A stretch of DNA of 22,428 bases from CAZBGL01 sp964491375. Its GTDB lineage: Bacteria > Desulfobacterota > Deferrisomatia > Deferrisomatales > Deferrisomataceae. The stretch is taken from positions 1-22,428 of the forward strand of contig CAZBGL010000315.1 in the NCBI GenBank assembly GCA_964491375.1, read 5' to 3'. Below are positions 13,168-22,080 of the stretch, one piece after another. Made by a program: the position numbers and the translations under genes. The notes under the pieces were generated by a model. It saw nothing but the letters and a program-made list of their open reading frames with translations. It had not been told where the DNA came from and ran no database searches. The first letter of the stretch is position 1. Each line of letters starts with the position of its first letter.

Positions 13168-14592
13168 GTGGGGTCCATGGGAAACCACCGCACGCCCTCC
13201 CCGTGGCCCGCGTTCTCGTGCGTGGCCATGGGGGTGTTCATGGCCACCCTGGACTCCAGCGTGGTGCACGTGGCCCTGCCCGCCATCTCCAGGGACCTGG
13301 GGGCCGGGCTCGCCGTGGTGGAGTGGGTGCCCAACGCCTACCTCCTGGTCATCACGGGCCTCCTCCTGGCCTTCGGCCGGTGGGCCGACCTGGCTGGCCA
13401 GCGCCGGGTGTTCCGGCTGGGGCTGGCCGTGTTCACCGGGGGATCCGGCCTGTGCGCCCTGGCCCCGGGCGCCCCGGCCCTGGTGGCCGCCCGCGCGGTC
13501 CAGGGCGCGGGCGCGGCCATGCTCATGGCCTGCTCCCCGGCCATCGTGACCGCGGTGTTCCCGGCCCATCAGCGGGGCCGGGGGCTGGGGCTCGTGGGCA
13601 CCACCGTGGCCGCCGGGCTGACCGCCGGCCCGGCCCTGGGTGGGGTGCTCCTGGGGCTGTGGGGGTGGCGCAGCCTGTTCGCGGTGAACCTGCCCGTGGG
13701 AGTGGCCGCGTGGATCTGGTCCGGCCGGGTGCTGCCCGATCTGCGGTTCCGGAACCGCGTCGAGACGTTCGATCCCCCGAGCGCCCTGCTCCTCACGGCC
13801 GGGCTCGTGGGGTTCGTGGTGGCCGTGAACCGGGCGGGCGCGTGGGGCCCGGGCTCGGGCCGCTTTCTCGTGCTCATGGCCGCAAGCCTGGGCCTGCTCG
13901 GGGTGTTCGTGGGCCGCCAGCACCGGCTTTCCTCGCCGCTCCTGGATCCGGCTCTGTTTCGCAACCGGGCCTTCACGGCCGCGGCGGTGGCGGCCGTGCT
14001 CGCCTACCTGTCGGGGTTCGTGGCCGTGTTCCTCCTGCCCTTCTACCTGGCGGACCTCCGGGGGCTTCCCCCCCGGACCCTGGGCCTGGTGCTCACGGTG
14101 CCGCCCCTGGTCATGAGCCTGGTGGCCCCTTGGGCCGGAAGCCTGTCCGACCGCGTGGGCTACGGCCGGCTCACCGCGGTGGGCCTCGGCGTGCGCAGTC
14201 TTTCGCTGGCCGCCCTCCTCTGCCTGGGCCCCCGCACCCCCATGCCCGGGGTGCTCGTGGCCCTGGGACTCCTGGGGGCCGGAAGCGCCCTGTTCAGCCC
14301 GCCCAACACGTCGTCCATCATGGGGAGCGTCCCGCCCGAACGCCTGGGCGTGGCCGGGGGCGTCGTGGCCGTGGCCCGCAACCTGGGCATGGTCCTGGGC
14401 ATCGCCCTGGGCGGCGCGGTGTTCCGGGCCGTGGCCGGCAGCCCGGCGTCCGTCCCCCCCGCCCTGTTCGTGGCCGGGTGGAGGGCAGCCATGGCCGTGG
14501 GCCTGGCCGCGTGCCTCCTGGCCCTGGCCGCGTCCCTGGCCCGGGGACCCTCGCCGGCGCCGCACCCCAGTCCCGGCGACGCCGCCCGGTGA
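13168..14592 (+). CDS. MFS exporter, DHA2 (EmrB/QacA-like) type
   Basis: A 474-residue integral membrane protein with about 14 hydrophobic segments. Signatures of the drug:H+ antiporter-2 group are clear: ATLDSSVVHVALP (26-38, motif D2), GRWADLAGQRRVF (70-82, motif A), GPALGGVLLGLWGWRSLF (154-171, motif C, antiporter). The second half has FSPPNTSSIMG near 380, another typical DHA2 segment. Such proteins export drugs, dyes or metabolites using the proton gradient; the substrate is not predictable. GTG 13168 is given; ATG 13177, three codons on, is an equally good start, and neither has a strong ribosome binding site. It follows DUF72 by 24 bases and precedes the broken ABC gene by 4. Confidence 0.88.
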   Translation: MGSMGNHRTPSPWPAFSCVAMGVFMATLDSSVVHVALPAISRDLGAGLAVVEWVPNAYLLVITGLLLAFGRWADLAGQRRVFRLGLAVFTGGSGLCALAPGAPALVAARAVQGAGAAMLMACSPAIVTAVFPAHQRGRGLGLVGTTVAAGLTAGPALGGVLLGLWGWRSLFAVNLPVGVAAWIWSGRVLPDLRFRNRVETFDPPSALLLTAGLVGFVVAVNRAGAWGPGSGRFLVLMAASLGLLGVFVGRQHRLSSPLLDPALFRNRAFTAAAVAAVLAYLSGFVAVFLLPFYLADLRGLPPRTLGLVLTVPPLVMSLVAPWAGSLSDRVGYGRLTAVGLGVRSLSLAALLCLGPRTPMPGVLVALGLLGAGSALFSPPNTSSIMGSVPPERLGVAGGVVAVARNLGMVLGIALGGAVFRAVAGSPASVPPALFVAGWRAAMAVGLAACLLALAASLARGPSPAPHPSPGDAAR

Positions 14593-14596
14593 GCCC

Positions 14597-16814
14597 ATGC
14601 GTCCGGACCGGAACGACATCTGGGTGATCGAGGCCGAGGGGGTGTGGAAGACCTTTCCCGCCAACCCCGAGCCCGCCCTGCGGGGTGCGTCCCTGCGCGT
14701 TCGGGCCGGCGAGGTGGTGGCCCTTCTCGGCCGGAGCGGATCGGGCAAGACCACGCTCCTCAACGTGCTGGCCGGGCTGGACCGGCCCGGCCTGGTCCCG
14801 GGCCCGGAGGCCGCGAGGCGGTTCCTCACCGAACCCGGGGCGGTCTTCCTGGACCGCCGCACGGCCCGGCGCCTGGGCGTGGGGCCGGGGCACGAGCTGG
14901 AAGCCGACCGGGGGAAACTTCTCGTGGTGGGCACGTTCCCAGCCCCTGCGGGCGAGCCCCTGGTGCTCGTGGACATCGCCGCGGCCCAGGAACGGTTCGG
15001 CCTGAGGGGCCGTGTGGACCGGGTGGACCTGATCCTCCGGGACGCCGGCGCGTTCCGCAGGCGCTGGGAGCCCTCCCACGAGGTGGTTCCGGCCCGGGAG
15101 CCGGCTCGCGCCCTGCGGGACATGCTGCGGGCCTTCCGGCTCAACTTGGAGGCGCTGTCGCTGCTCGGCCTGTTCGTGGGCGTGTTCCTCGTGTACAACA
15201 CGGCCATGTTCGCGGTGGTCACCCGGCGACGCGACGCCGGCGTCCTGCGGAGCCTGGGGGCGTATCCCGGGGAGATCGCCCGGGCGTTCGCGGCCGAGGT
15301 GGCGCTCCTGGGTGCGTCCGGGGGGCTCGCGGGGGCGGCGCTCGGCATCGCGATGAGCCGCGCGCTCACGGAGCGTGTGGGCGAGGCGGTCTCGCGGGTG
15401 TACTTCTTCCTGAAACCCGCCTCCCCCGACTGGACGGGCTACACCCTGGCCTCGGGCGTGGCCCTGGGCGTGGGGGCGGCCGCCCTGGGGGCGGCCTGGC
15501 CCCTGAGGGAGCTGATGCGGGTGGATCCTGCCGAGGCCCTCCGGATCGGGCCCGGCCGGGGGGACCCCGGCCGCGGCGCCCGCGCGGCCGGCTGCGCCGG
15601 CCTCTGGGCGGCCGCGGTGAGCGCGGCGCTCCTGTTCCCGGCCGCGTTCCACGTGTACGCCGGGTTCGCCGCCGCCTTTGCCCTCATGCTGGCCGCGGCC
15701 CTGGCGGGCCTCCGGCGGCGGCCGGGGCGTGCGGGCGTGGCCGTGGCGGCGTTCGGTGCCGCCCTGTCCATGAACGTGGGCCTGGGGCTCCTCGTGGAGA
15801 GTTTCCGCCACACCCTGGTCCGCGGATGGACGCCCAACTCACGGGCCAGCTCTACGTGGCGCCCCGACCCGAGGTCCAGGTGCCGCCGGACCTCTACGAT
15901 GCCTTGCGCCGCGTGCCCGGGGTGGGCGGGGTGGACCCTTACCGGAACGTGCAGATCCGGTACCGGGACACGCCCGCCCATGTCACGGCCGTGGACGCCC
16001 GGGTGCTCCGTCGGTTCACGCGCTTCCTGTGGATGCGCGGCGACGACCGGGCCTGGGACGCGGTGGCCCGGGGCGGGGTCATCGTGTCGGAGAGCTTCTT
16101 CCGCCGGTTCGGCACGGGTCCGGGCGGTCGGGTGGTGCTTCGGGGTCCCGGGGGAGACGCCCGTCTCACCGTGGCAGCCGTCTACCACGACTACACGTCC
16201 GAGCACGGCGTCGTGATGATGGACCGGTCCACCTACCTGCGGGTCTACGGCGATCCCACCATCGACAGCCTGGGGGTGTTCCTGGAGCCGGAGCTCACGG
16301 ACGCCGAACGGGCCCAGGCCCTGGACGCCGTACGGGCCCTCGCCCGGGAACGGGGGCTTCCGGTGTTGGATCGCCGGGCGCTCCACGCCGACATCCTGGA
16401 GGCGTTCGACGCCATGTTCGCGGTCACCCGCTCCATGCGGTGGATCGCCGTGATCGTGGCGTTCTTCGGCATCGCCGGCGCGCTCACCACCCTGTCCATC
16501 GAGCGGCAGCAGGAGTTCGGCATCCTCCGGGCCCTGGGGTTCTCCCCCTCCCAGGTGGTCGTCGCGACCCTGGCCGAGGGGCTGGCCCTGGGCCTTCTGG
16601 GCTTCGGGCTGGGCGCCGTCTCCGGAACCTGGGCTGGCTCATCATCCGGGTCGTGAACCTCCAGAGCTTCCACTGGAGCGTGTTCCCCGCGGCCACGGCC
16701 GCGCCGTACGGCACCGCCCTGGCCACGGCCCTGGGGGCGAGCGCGGCCGCGGCCCTGTACCCCGCCTGGCGGGTGTGGCGCGCGTTCCCCCGGATCCTGA
16801 TCCGGGAGGAGTGA
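14597..16814 (+). pseudogene. Broken ABC transporter: ATPase N-terminus joined to FtsX-type permease
   Basis: Starts as a MacB/LolD-type ATPase (VIEAEGVWKTF..., Walker A GRSGSGKTT at about residues 45-53), but after GLDRPG (near residue 66, about 14790) jumps into the periplasmic domain of an FtsX/MacB-type permease. The ATPase signature, Walker B, and the permease start with its first membrane helix are absent: an in-frame internal deletion. The permease then shows its first FtsX domain (15121-15540), central helices, a second periplasmic domain and a second FtsX domain. Frame is lost by one missing base near 15824 (after SFRHTLVRG; continues as MDAQLTGQLYVAPRP) and again near 16625 (continues as NLGWLIIRVVNLQSF). 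Such operons often carry an AttH-like gene, as here. Cannot be a working transporter as written. Confidence 0.85.
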
Positions 16815-16815
16815 C

Positions 16816-17915
16816 GTGGCGCGCGGCCTCCGCCTCCCCGCCCTCGTCCTGGTCGCCGCCCTGGCCTCTCCGGTTCCGACCGGGGCCTGGCTCCGTGCGC
16901 AGGGGTCCCGCACGTGGGCGTTCCCCCGCGACCTCGGCGCCCATCCGGGGTTCCGGACCGAGTGGTGGTACTTCAGCGGGAACCTGGAGGACGCCCGGGG
17001 CGGCCGGTACGGGTACCAGTTGACGTTCTTCCGGACGGGTCTGCGCCAGGCACCCCTGTTCCCCCGGAACCCCTGGTCCGTGCGCGACGTGTTCATGGCC
17101 CACCTGGCGGTCACCGACGGCCCCGGTCGTTCGTTCCGGTACGCCGAACGGGCCGCGCGGCCCGGGCCGGGCCTGGCGGGCGCCGCACGGGAGGACCTGG
17201 AGGTGTGGCTGTTCAACTGGGAGGCGCGGCGCACGCCGGACGGGGCGATCCGGCTTCGGGGCTCCGCGCGGGACTTCGGCGTGGAACTCGTGCTGGAACC
17301 GGTCAAGCCGATCGTGCTCCACGGCGCCGGCGGGCTCAGCCGCAAGGGCCCCCGGCCGGGGCAGGCGAGCTACTACGCCTCGATCCCCCGGCTGGCCACC
17401 CGGGGAACCCTGACCCTTGCCGGGCGGTCGGTGGAGGTCGGGGGCGCGAGCTGGTTCGACCACGAGTTCGGATCGAACCCGCTCGGTCCCGACCAGGAAG
17501 GCTGGGACTGGACGGGCCTCCACCTCTCCGACGGCCGCGACCTCATGCTCTACGTGCTCCGGCGCGCCGACGGCACCCTCGAGCCCGCCAGTTCAGGCAC
17601 CCTGGTGGAACCCGGCGGCCGGGCGGTGCACCTGCCCCTGGCGAGCTTCTCGTTCGGGGCCCTCGGCACCTGGACCAGCCCCCGTTCGGGCGCCCGGTAC
17701 CCCAGCGGCTGGCGGATCCGGGTACCGTGAGCCGGGATCGACCTCGTGGTGATCCCGCTTCTGGCCGACCAGGAGCTGACGACACCGGAAAGCACCGGCA
17801 TCACTACTGGGAGGGCGCGGTCACGGGCCGGGGGACCTCGGCGGGCCGGCCCGTGACCTGCCGCGGGTACGTGGAGCTCACCGGGTACGCCGGATCGCTG
17901 GGAGGGGCGTTCTAG
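16816..17915 (+). pseudogene. AttH/CrtC-like secreted protein, interrupted
   Basis: GTG 16816 follows GGGAGGA and lies one base after the permease stop. It encodes an N-terminal signal peptide (about 1-24) and a lipocalin-like AttH/hydroxyneurosporene-synthase-family protein: RTEWWYFSGNL (47-57), YGYQLTFFR, SWFDHEFGS and WDWTGLHLSDGRDLMLYVLR are family marks. The frame stops at TGA 17728-17730 after WRIRVP, yet the same frame continues to look like family sequence (AGIDLVVIPLLADQEL) until near 17803, where one missing base shifts it; the next frame continues as HYWEGAV...GYVELTGYAGSLGGAF to TAG 17913-17915. So there is one nonsense change and one -1 frameshift near the C-terminus. In att-type operons the protein accompanies an ABC transporter; its role is poorly known. 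A 304-residue truncated form could still be made. Confidence 0.83.
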
Positions 17916-17931
17916 GTTGCCGGGGGGCGGC

Positions 17932-17952
17932 GTGTGGGCGCCCGCCCCACAC
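17932..17952. terminator. Bidirectional terminator-like hairpin
   Basis: GTGTGGG (17932-17938) and CCCACAC (17946-17952) form a perfect 7-bp stem with a 7-base loop. It lies between the converging attH-like and hemH genes, where a shared terminator is expected. No U-run follows on either strand. Confidence 0.4.
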
Positions 17953-18044
17953 CCAGGGCCACGAACCGGTGTCGGTCCGCCGACGGAAGTGCCCCGGGCC
18001 GAGGCGCGGCAGGGCCTTTGGGGACGCCGGCAGGGATCCCTGTT

Positions 18045-18998
18045 TCAGCACCCGGGACAGGCCTTCCGCACGAGCTCGGCCAGGGCCCGGATGAACGACG
18101 GCCGGGTGTTGAGGGAAGGCACGCGCCGGAACGCCCCGATCCCCAGGTCCTCGGCGAGCGCACGGTACTCCACGTCGATCTCGTAGAGGGTCTCGATGTG
18201 GTCCGACACGAAGCTCACCGGCACGACCACCACGGCCCCGCACCCCTCCCGGGCCAGCGCCGCCAGGGTCTCCTCCACAGCCGGCCCGATCCACCGCACG
18301 GGCCCGGTCCGGCTCTGGAACGCGAGCCGCCACCGCACCGGGGGCAGGCGCTCCCGCACCGCCTCCACCGTGGCCTTCACGTGGTCCAGGTAGGGATCCC
18401 CCCTGCGCACGGCCCGCTCGGGCAGGCTGTGGGCGCTGAACAGGACCACCGGGTCGGAGAGGCCCTCCAGGGTCTCCCGCACCGCCTCGGCGAGGGCCCC
18501 GGCGTAGCCCGGGTGGTCGTGCCACGAGCGCACCGCGGTCCACGGAAGCTCCGCCATGCCGGCCTCCGACATCGCCCGCTCGAGGTCCCTCAGGCTGGAT
18601 CCCGTGGTCGCCTCGCTGTACTGGGGGTAGAGGGGCAAGGCCACCAGGCGGTCCACGCCCTTTTCCCGGAGGCGGGCCAGGGCCTCTGCCGCCCGGGGCG
18701 GGGTGTATCGCATGGCGGGCTCCACGTGCCACGCTCCGCCACCGCCCCGGAGCTCTCCCGCGAGCGCCTCGGCCTGGGCCCGGGTGATCCCCACCAGGGG
18801 GCTCCGCCCGCCGATCCGCTCGTAGCGGGGCACGACGCGGGGGGCCCGCATCCGGGCGATCCAGCGGGCCAGGGGACGTCGCACCACCCCCGGCAGGGGC
18901 AGGATGGCCGGATCGGCGAAGAGTGCCTCCAGGAAGGGCCGGACGGCTGCGGCGGACTCCGGTCCTCCCATGTTCAGGAGAACCACTCCCGTGGTCAT
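18045..18998 (-). CDS. hemH: Ferrochelatase
   Basis: A 317-residue ferrochelatase (protoporphyrin or, in some lineages, coproporphyrin III iron insertion), the metal-insertion step of heme synthesis. The N-terminal VVLLNMGGP (5-13), YPQYSEATTGS (124-134), the catalytic H190 in LFSAHSLPE, FQSRTGPVRWIGP (227-239) and SDHIETLYEIDVEY (265-278, with E269) are all present, so it should be active. Length is that of bacterial enzymes. The ATG overlaps the stop of the histidine kinase gene (ATGA), so translation is probably coupled. No C-terminal membrane anchor is seen. Whether the substrate is protoporphyrin or coproporphyrin cannot be told here. Confidence 0.94.
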   Translation of the reverse strand: MTTGVVLLNMGGPESAAAVRPFLEALFADPAILPLPGVVRRPLARWIARMRAPRVVPRYERIGGRSPLVGITRAQAEALAGELRGGGGAWHVEPAMRYTPPRAAEALARLREKGVDRLVALPLYPQYSEATTGSSLRDLERAMSEAGMAELPWTAVRSWHDHPGYAGALAEAVRETLEGLSDPVVLFSAHSLPERAVRRGDPYLDHVKATVEAVRERLPPVRWRLAFQSRTGPVRWIGPAVEETLAALAREGCGAVVVVPVSFVSDHIETLYEIDVEYRALAEDLGIGAFRRVPSLNTRPSFIRALAELVRKACPGC

Positions 18999-20422
18999 GG
19001 CGAGCCGCCGTCCGCCGCGGGAAGGACGAGGAAGAACCGGCTGCCGCGCCCCGGCTGGGACTCCACCCAGACCCGGCCGCCGGCACACTCCACGATCCGC
19101 CGGACGATGGCCAGGCCCACGCCCGTGCCCTCCCGGCTCGGATCGGCCCGGTAGAACAGGTCGAACACCCGGGGAACGTGTTCCGGCGGGATGCCCACGC
19201 CGTTGTCCGCCACCTCGATGCACACGAACCCCTCGGGCACCGGCTCGCCGGCCGGGCGCTCGGCCCGGGCCACCCGGACGCGCACGGGCTCGCCCTCGCG
19301 CCGGTATCGGAGGGCGTTGGAGAAGAGGTTCCAGAGCACCTGGTGGAGCCGAACGGGGGCCATGTTCACCCGGGGAAGATCCCCGCCCAGTTCCAGCTCG
19401 GCCCGGGCCAGGGCCACGCGGTCTGCCAGGTCCTGCCAGGCGGTGCGGGCCGCAGACGCCAGGTCCAAGGGGACCTCGGCCGGGGCCTCCCGGTCGATCC
19501 GGGCGAAGGCCAGCAGGTCCTCCAAGAGGCGCGCCAGCCGGTCGGCCTGCCGCCGGAGTTCGCGGCACATGGGCAGGGGATCGGGGCCGGACCCGGACTC
19601 CACGGCCTGCTCCAAAAGGGCGGCGTATCCCCGCAGGGCGCTCAGGGGGGTGCGCAGGTCGTGTGCCACGGTGTACAGGAAGGTCTCCAGCTCCCGGATG
19701 CGCCCGAGCAGGTCCTCGCGCTCCATGTGGTCGGCGGTGACGTCCCTCACCGCCACGAGCACCAGGTCCCCCCCGGGGCGGCGGTGCAGCACCCCGGCCA
19801 CCCTGGCGAGAAAGGGCGAGCCGTCCCGGTGGGCCTGCCAGGCCTCCACCTCGAAACGGCCCTCCCGCTTGAGCTGTTCCCGCACCGGTTCCAGCAACGC
19901 CCGGCTGGGCTCGGGGAGCAGCTCCCGGATGTTCCGCCCGACCATGGCCCCCCGCGGCATCCCGAACAGGTCCTCGGCGGCCCGGTTCACGTCCAGCACC
20001 GTGCCCCGGACGTCCTCGACGAACATGGCCGTGTCCGCCATTTCGAACACCCGGTGCAGGGTCTCGAGCACGGCGTCCGAGGGGAAGGGCCAGACGACCT
20101 CGGCCACGTAGGTCACCCCGGACCCGGGCCGGCCGAACAGCGGCACACCCGGTTGGAGCGCGGCGGCCCGCACCTCCACGGGGCCCCGGCGGCTCTGCCG
20201 GGTCCGCAGGAAAGACTGCCCGGTGCGCAGGGGACAGTCTTCACACGGCGCGTCACGGCCCCACAGGAAACGGTGGCACCGCGTGCCCCCCGCCTCGCCG
20301 AACAGCTCCCGGTGGGCCCGGTTCTGGAACACCACGCTCCCGTCCGGGGCGTGGACGCTCACGGGCACGTGAAGATGTTCCAGGAGTTTCCATCCGGCGT
20401 CCTCGTCCCTCCCCCTGCTCAC
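18995..20422 (-). CDS. PAS-PAS sensor histidine kinase
   Basis: A 475-residue soluble histidine kinase without membrane helices. GTG 20422 follows AGGAGAG. Residues about 10-110 form a first PAS domain with RCHRFLWGRDAPCEDCPL (C49, C60, C63), a cysteine pattern seen in many anaerobe PAS domains and possibly metal- or redox-sensitive. A second PAS spans about 120-230 (FVEDVRGTVLDVNRAAEDLFG). HisKA follows with AHDLRTPLSAL, H254 being the phosphorylated residue. HATPase has NLFSNALRY (365-373, N box), DNGVGI (406-411) and GTGVGLAIV (432-440). No response regulator is encoded nearby, so it is an orphan kinase here. Coupled to hemH by ATGA, hinting at heme or redox sensing (inference). Its first 170 bases are also read by the methyltransferase frame. 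Confidence 0.9.
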   Translation of the reverse strand: MSRGRDEDAGWKLLEHLHVPVSVHAPDGSVVFQNRAHRELFGEAGGTRCHRFLWGRDAPCEDCPLRTGQSFLRTRQSRRGPVEVRAAALQPGVPLFGRPGSGVTYVAEVVWPFPSDAVLETLHRVFEMADTAMFVEDVRGTVLDVNRAAEDLFGMPRGAMVGRNIRELLPEPSRALLEPVREQLKREGRFEVEAWQAHRDGSPFLARVAGVLHRRPGGDLVLVAVRDVTADHMEREDLLGRIRELETFLYTVAHDLRTPLSALRGYAALLEQAVESGSGPDPLPMCRELRRQADRLARLLEDLLAFARIDREAPAEVPLDLASAARTAWQDLADRVALARAELELGGDLPRVNMAPVRLHQVLWNLFSNALRYRREGEPVRVRVARAERPAGEPVPEGFVCIEVADNGVGIPPEHVPRVFDLFYRADPSREGTGVGLAIVRRIVECAGGRVWVESQPGRGSRFFLVLPAADGGSP

Positions 20423-21566
20423 GCCCTCTCTCCTGTTCCCCGCCCTGTGCCGGGGCGGAGCGGAGGCCCTCGGCCTCTCCCACGGCCAGATACAGCGAAA
20501 GCCCCCCGTGCCGGAACGGGTGACGGTCCACCGGCCGGAGCCCCAGGCGGTGTTCGTCGCCCGGGCCCGCCACCACCACGGCCCACCGCCAGCGGGCCAG
20601 CGAGCCGCGCAGCGCGCTGCCGAGCGCGGCCAGGGCCCCACCGCGGCCCGCCAGCCTGCGGCCGTACGGCGGGTTCGTGAGCACGAGTCCTCCCTCGGCC
20701 GGAGGGGCCACCTCGGCCACGTCGGCCCGGGCCACCTGAAGGAGCTCTGCCAGCCCGGCGGCCCGGGCGGCCGCGGCCGTGCGGGCCAGGGCCATCGGAT
20801 CCCGGTCCGAGGCGAACACCGGTGCCGGAAGCTCCCGGCGGGCCCGGGCCACGGCCCCGGACCGCAACGTTTGCCACAGGTCCGGGTCGTGCCGGACAAA
20901 CCCCTCGAACGCGAACCGCCGCCTCCCGCCCGGCGGCACCCCCAGCGCGATCCACGCCGCCTCGATCGCCAGGGCGCCCGAACCGCACATGGGGTCAAGG
21001 AACGGCTCCGTCCCGCGCCAGCCCGCCCGGAGCACCAAGCCCGCGGCCAGGTTCTCCCGGAGCGGCGCCGGCCCGATCCGGGACCGGTACCCCCGGCGAT
21101 GGAGGTGTTCCCCCGAGGTGTCGAGGCTCACGGTCACGTCCGCGCCCACCACCCGGATCTGCACCCGGAAGGCACCGGGTCCCCGGACGGCTCCCAGGGC
21201 TTCCTCCAGCGCCTCGTACCCGATGCGGGCGATCCGGCCGGTGTGGTAAAGGGGGCTGGCGCGCTTGGCCGCCCGCACCTCCACGCCGCATCCCCTGGGC
21301 AGCCACTCCCCCCAGGGGACGCGCACGAGCCCGCGTTTCAAGGCCCGCCAGTCTGTGGCCGTGAACCGGCCCACGCGCACCAGCACGCGGCTCGCCACCC
21401 GGCACCACAGGTTGGCCCGGAGCACCCCTTCCCACCCGCACCGAAACCGGGCGCCCCCCTCTTCCTCCTCCACCCCGGAGAACCCGAGATCCCGCAACTC
21501 CCGGGCCACCAGGTCCCGGAACCCCGGAGGCGCCACGGCGAACGCCTCGATCCGGGCCGGGTCCAC
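20253..21566 (-). CDS. THUMP-type class I RNA methyltransferase (RlmL/YpsC-like)
   Basis: A 437-residue frame from GTG 21566. Residues 1-155 are the N-terminal/THUMP RNA-binding part (VAPPGFRDLVARELRDLGF; VSLDTSGEHLHRRGYR at about 146-161). Residues 165-365 are a Rossmann SAM-methyltransferase: FLDPMCGSGALAIEAAW (189-205) and the N2-guanine/adenine-type catalytic LTNPPYG (296-302). It probably methylates a guanosine in 23S rRNA, as the RlmL/YpsC family does. Family length is about 370-385; residues 382-437 here are an Arg/Gly/Pro-rich tail read out of frame through the histidine kinase gene. A TGA at 20419-20421, one frame away, overlaps the kinase GTG (GTGA) and is probably the original stop, implying a -1 indel in the last few codons (about 20425-20480). 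Confidence 0.85.
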   Translation of the reverse strand: MDPARIEAFAVAPPGFRDLVARELRDLGFSGVEEEEGGARFRCGWEGVLRANLWCRVASRVLVRVGRFTATDWRALKRGLVRVPWGEWLPRGCGVEVRAAKRASPLYHTGRIARIGYEALEEALGAVRGPGAFRVQIRVVGADVTVSLDTSGEHLHRRGYRSRIGPAPLRENLAAGLVLRAGWRGTEPFLDPMCGSGALAIEAAWIALGVPPGGRRRFAFEGFVRHDPDLWQTLRSGAVARARRELPAPVFASDRDPMALARTAAAARAAGLAELLQVARADVAEVAPPAEGGLVLTNPPYGRRLAGRGGALAALGSALRGSLARWRWAVVVAGPGDEHRLGLRPVDRHPFRHGGLSLYLAVGEAEGLRSAPAQGGEQERGREQGEGRGRRMETPGTSSRARERPRPGRERGVPEPGPPGAVRRGGGHAVPPFPVGP

Positions 21567-21579
21567 GGCCGCACCCTTC

Positions 21580-22080
21580 TCAGGCGCGTCGGGCCCGGCG
21601 CTTGGCGATGTGGGCCATGAGCCCGCCGTCCGCGATGAGCTCCTGCATGAACGGCGGGATGGGGGCCGCCCGGAACTCGGTGCCCCGGGTGAGGTTGCGG
21701 ATCACGCCCGAATCGGCATCCACCTCCACCTCGTCGCCCTCCTCGATGCCGTCGTACGCCTCGGGGCACTCGAAGATGGGCAGCCCCATGTTGAAGGCGT
21801 TCCGGTAGAAGATCCGGGCGAAGCTCCGGGCGATCACGCACGAGACCCCGGCGGCCTTGATCGCGATGGGCGCGTGTTCCCGGCTCGACCCGCACCCGAA
21901 GTTCTTGTCGGCCAGGATGACGTCCCCGGGCCGCACCTTCCGGGGGAACTCGGGATCCGCGTCCTCCATGCAGTGCTGGGCCAGCTCGGCCGGATCCGAG
22001 GTGTTCAGGTAACGGGCCGGGATGATCCGGTCCGTGTCCACGTCGGCCCCGAACTTCCACACCCTGCCCCGGAACCTCAT
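21580..22080 (-). CDS. leuD: 3-isopropylmalate dehydratase, small subunit
   Basis: A 166-residue small (swivel-domain) subunit of the aconitase-superfamily isopropylmalate isomerase in leucine synthesis. DTDRIIPARYLNTSDP (15-30) and KNFGCGSSREHAP (59-71), the substrate-binding signature, are complete; RSFARIFYRNAFNMGLP follows. It is the short stand-alone form, paired with a separate LeuC. ATG 22080 overlaps the leuC stop (ATGA). Homologues of this form also act on citramalate or homoaconitate, so the exact pathway is likely but not certain. The methyltransferase gene starts 13 bases beyond its stop. Confidence 0.93.
   Translation of the reverse strand: MRFRGRVWKFGADVDTDRIIPARYLNTSDPAELAQHCMEDADPEFPRKVRPGDVILADKNFGCGSSREHAPIAIKAAGVSCVIARSFARIFYRNAFNMGLPIFECPEAYDGIEEGDEVEVDADSGVIRNLTRGTEFRAAPIPPFMQELIADGGLMAHIAKRRARRA

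Noticed and set aside
11914..15369. A 1151-codon minus-strand open frame
   Set aside because: It is antisense to THEP1, DUF72, MFS and the ABC gene, has low-complexity His/Gly/Pro content and no domain; a result of high GC in third codon positions.
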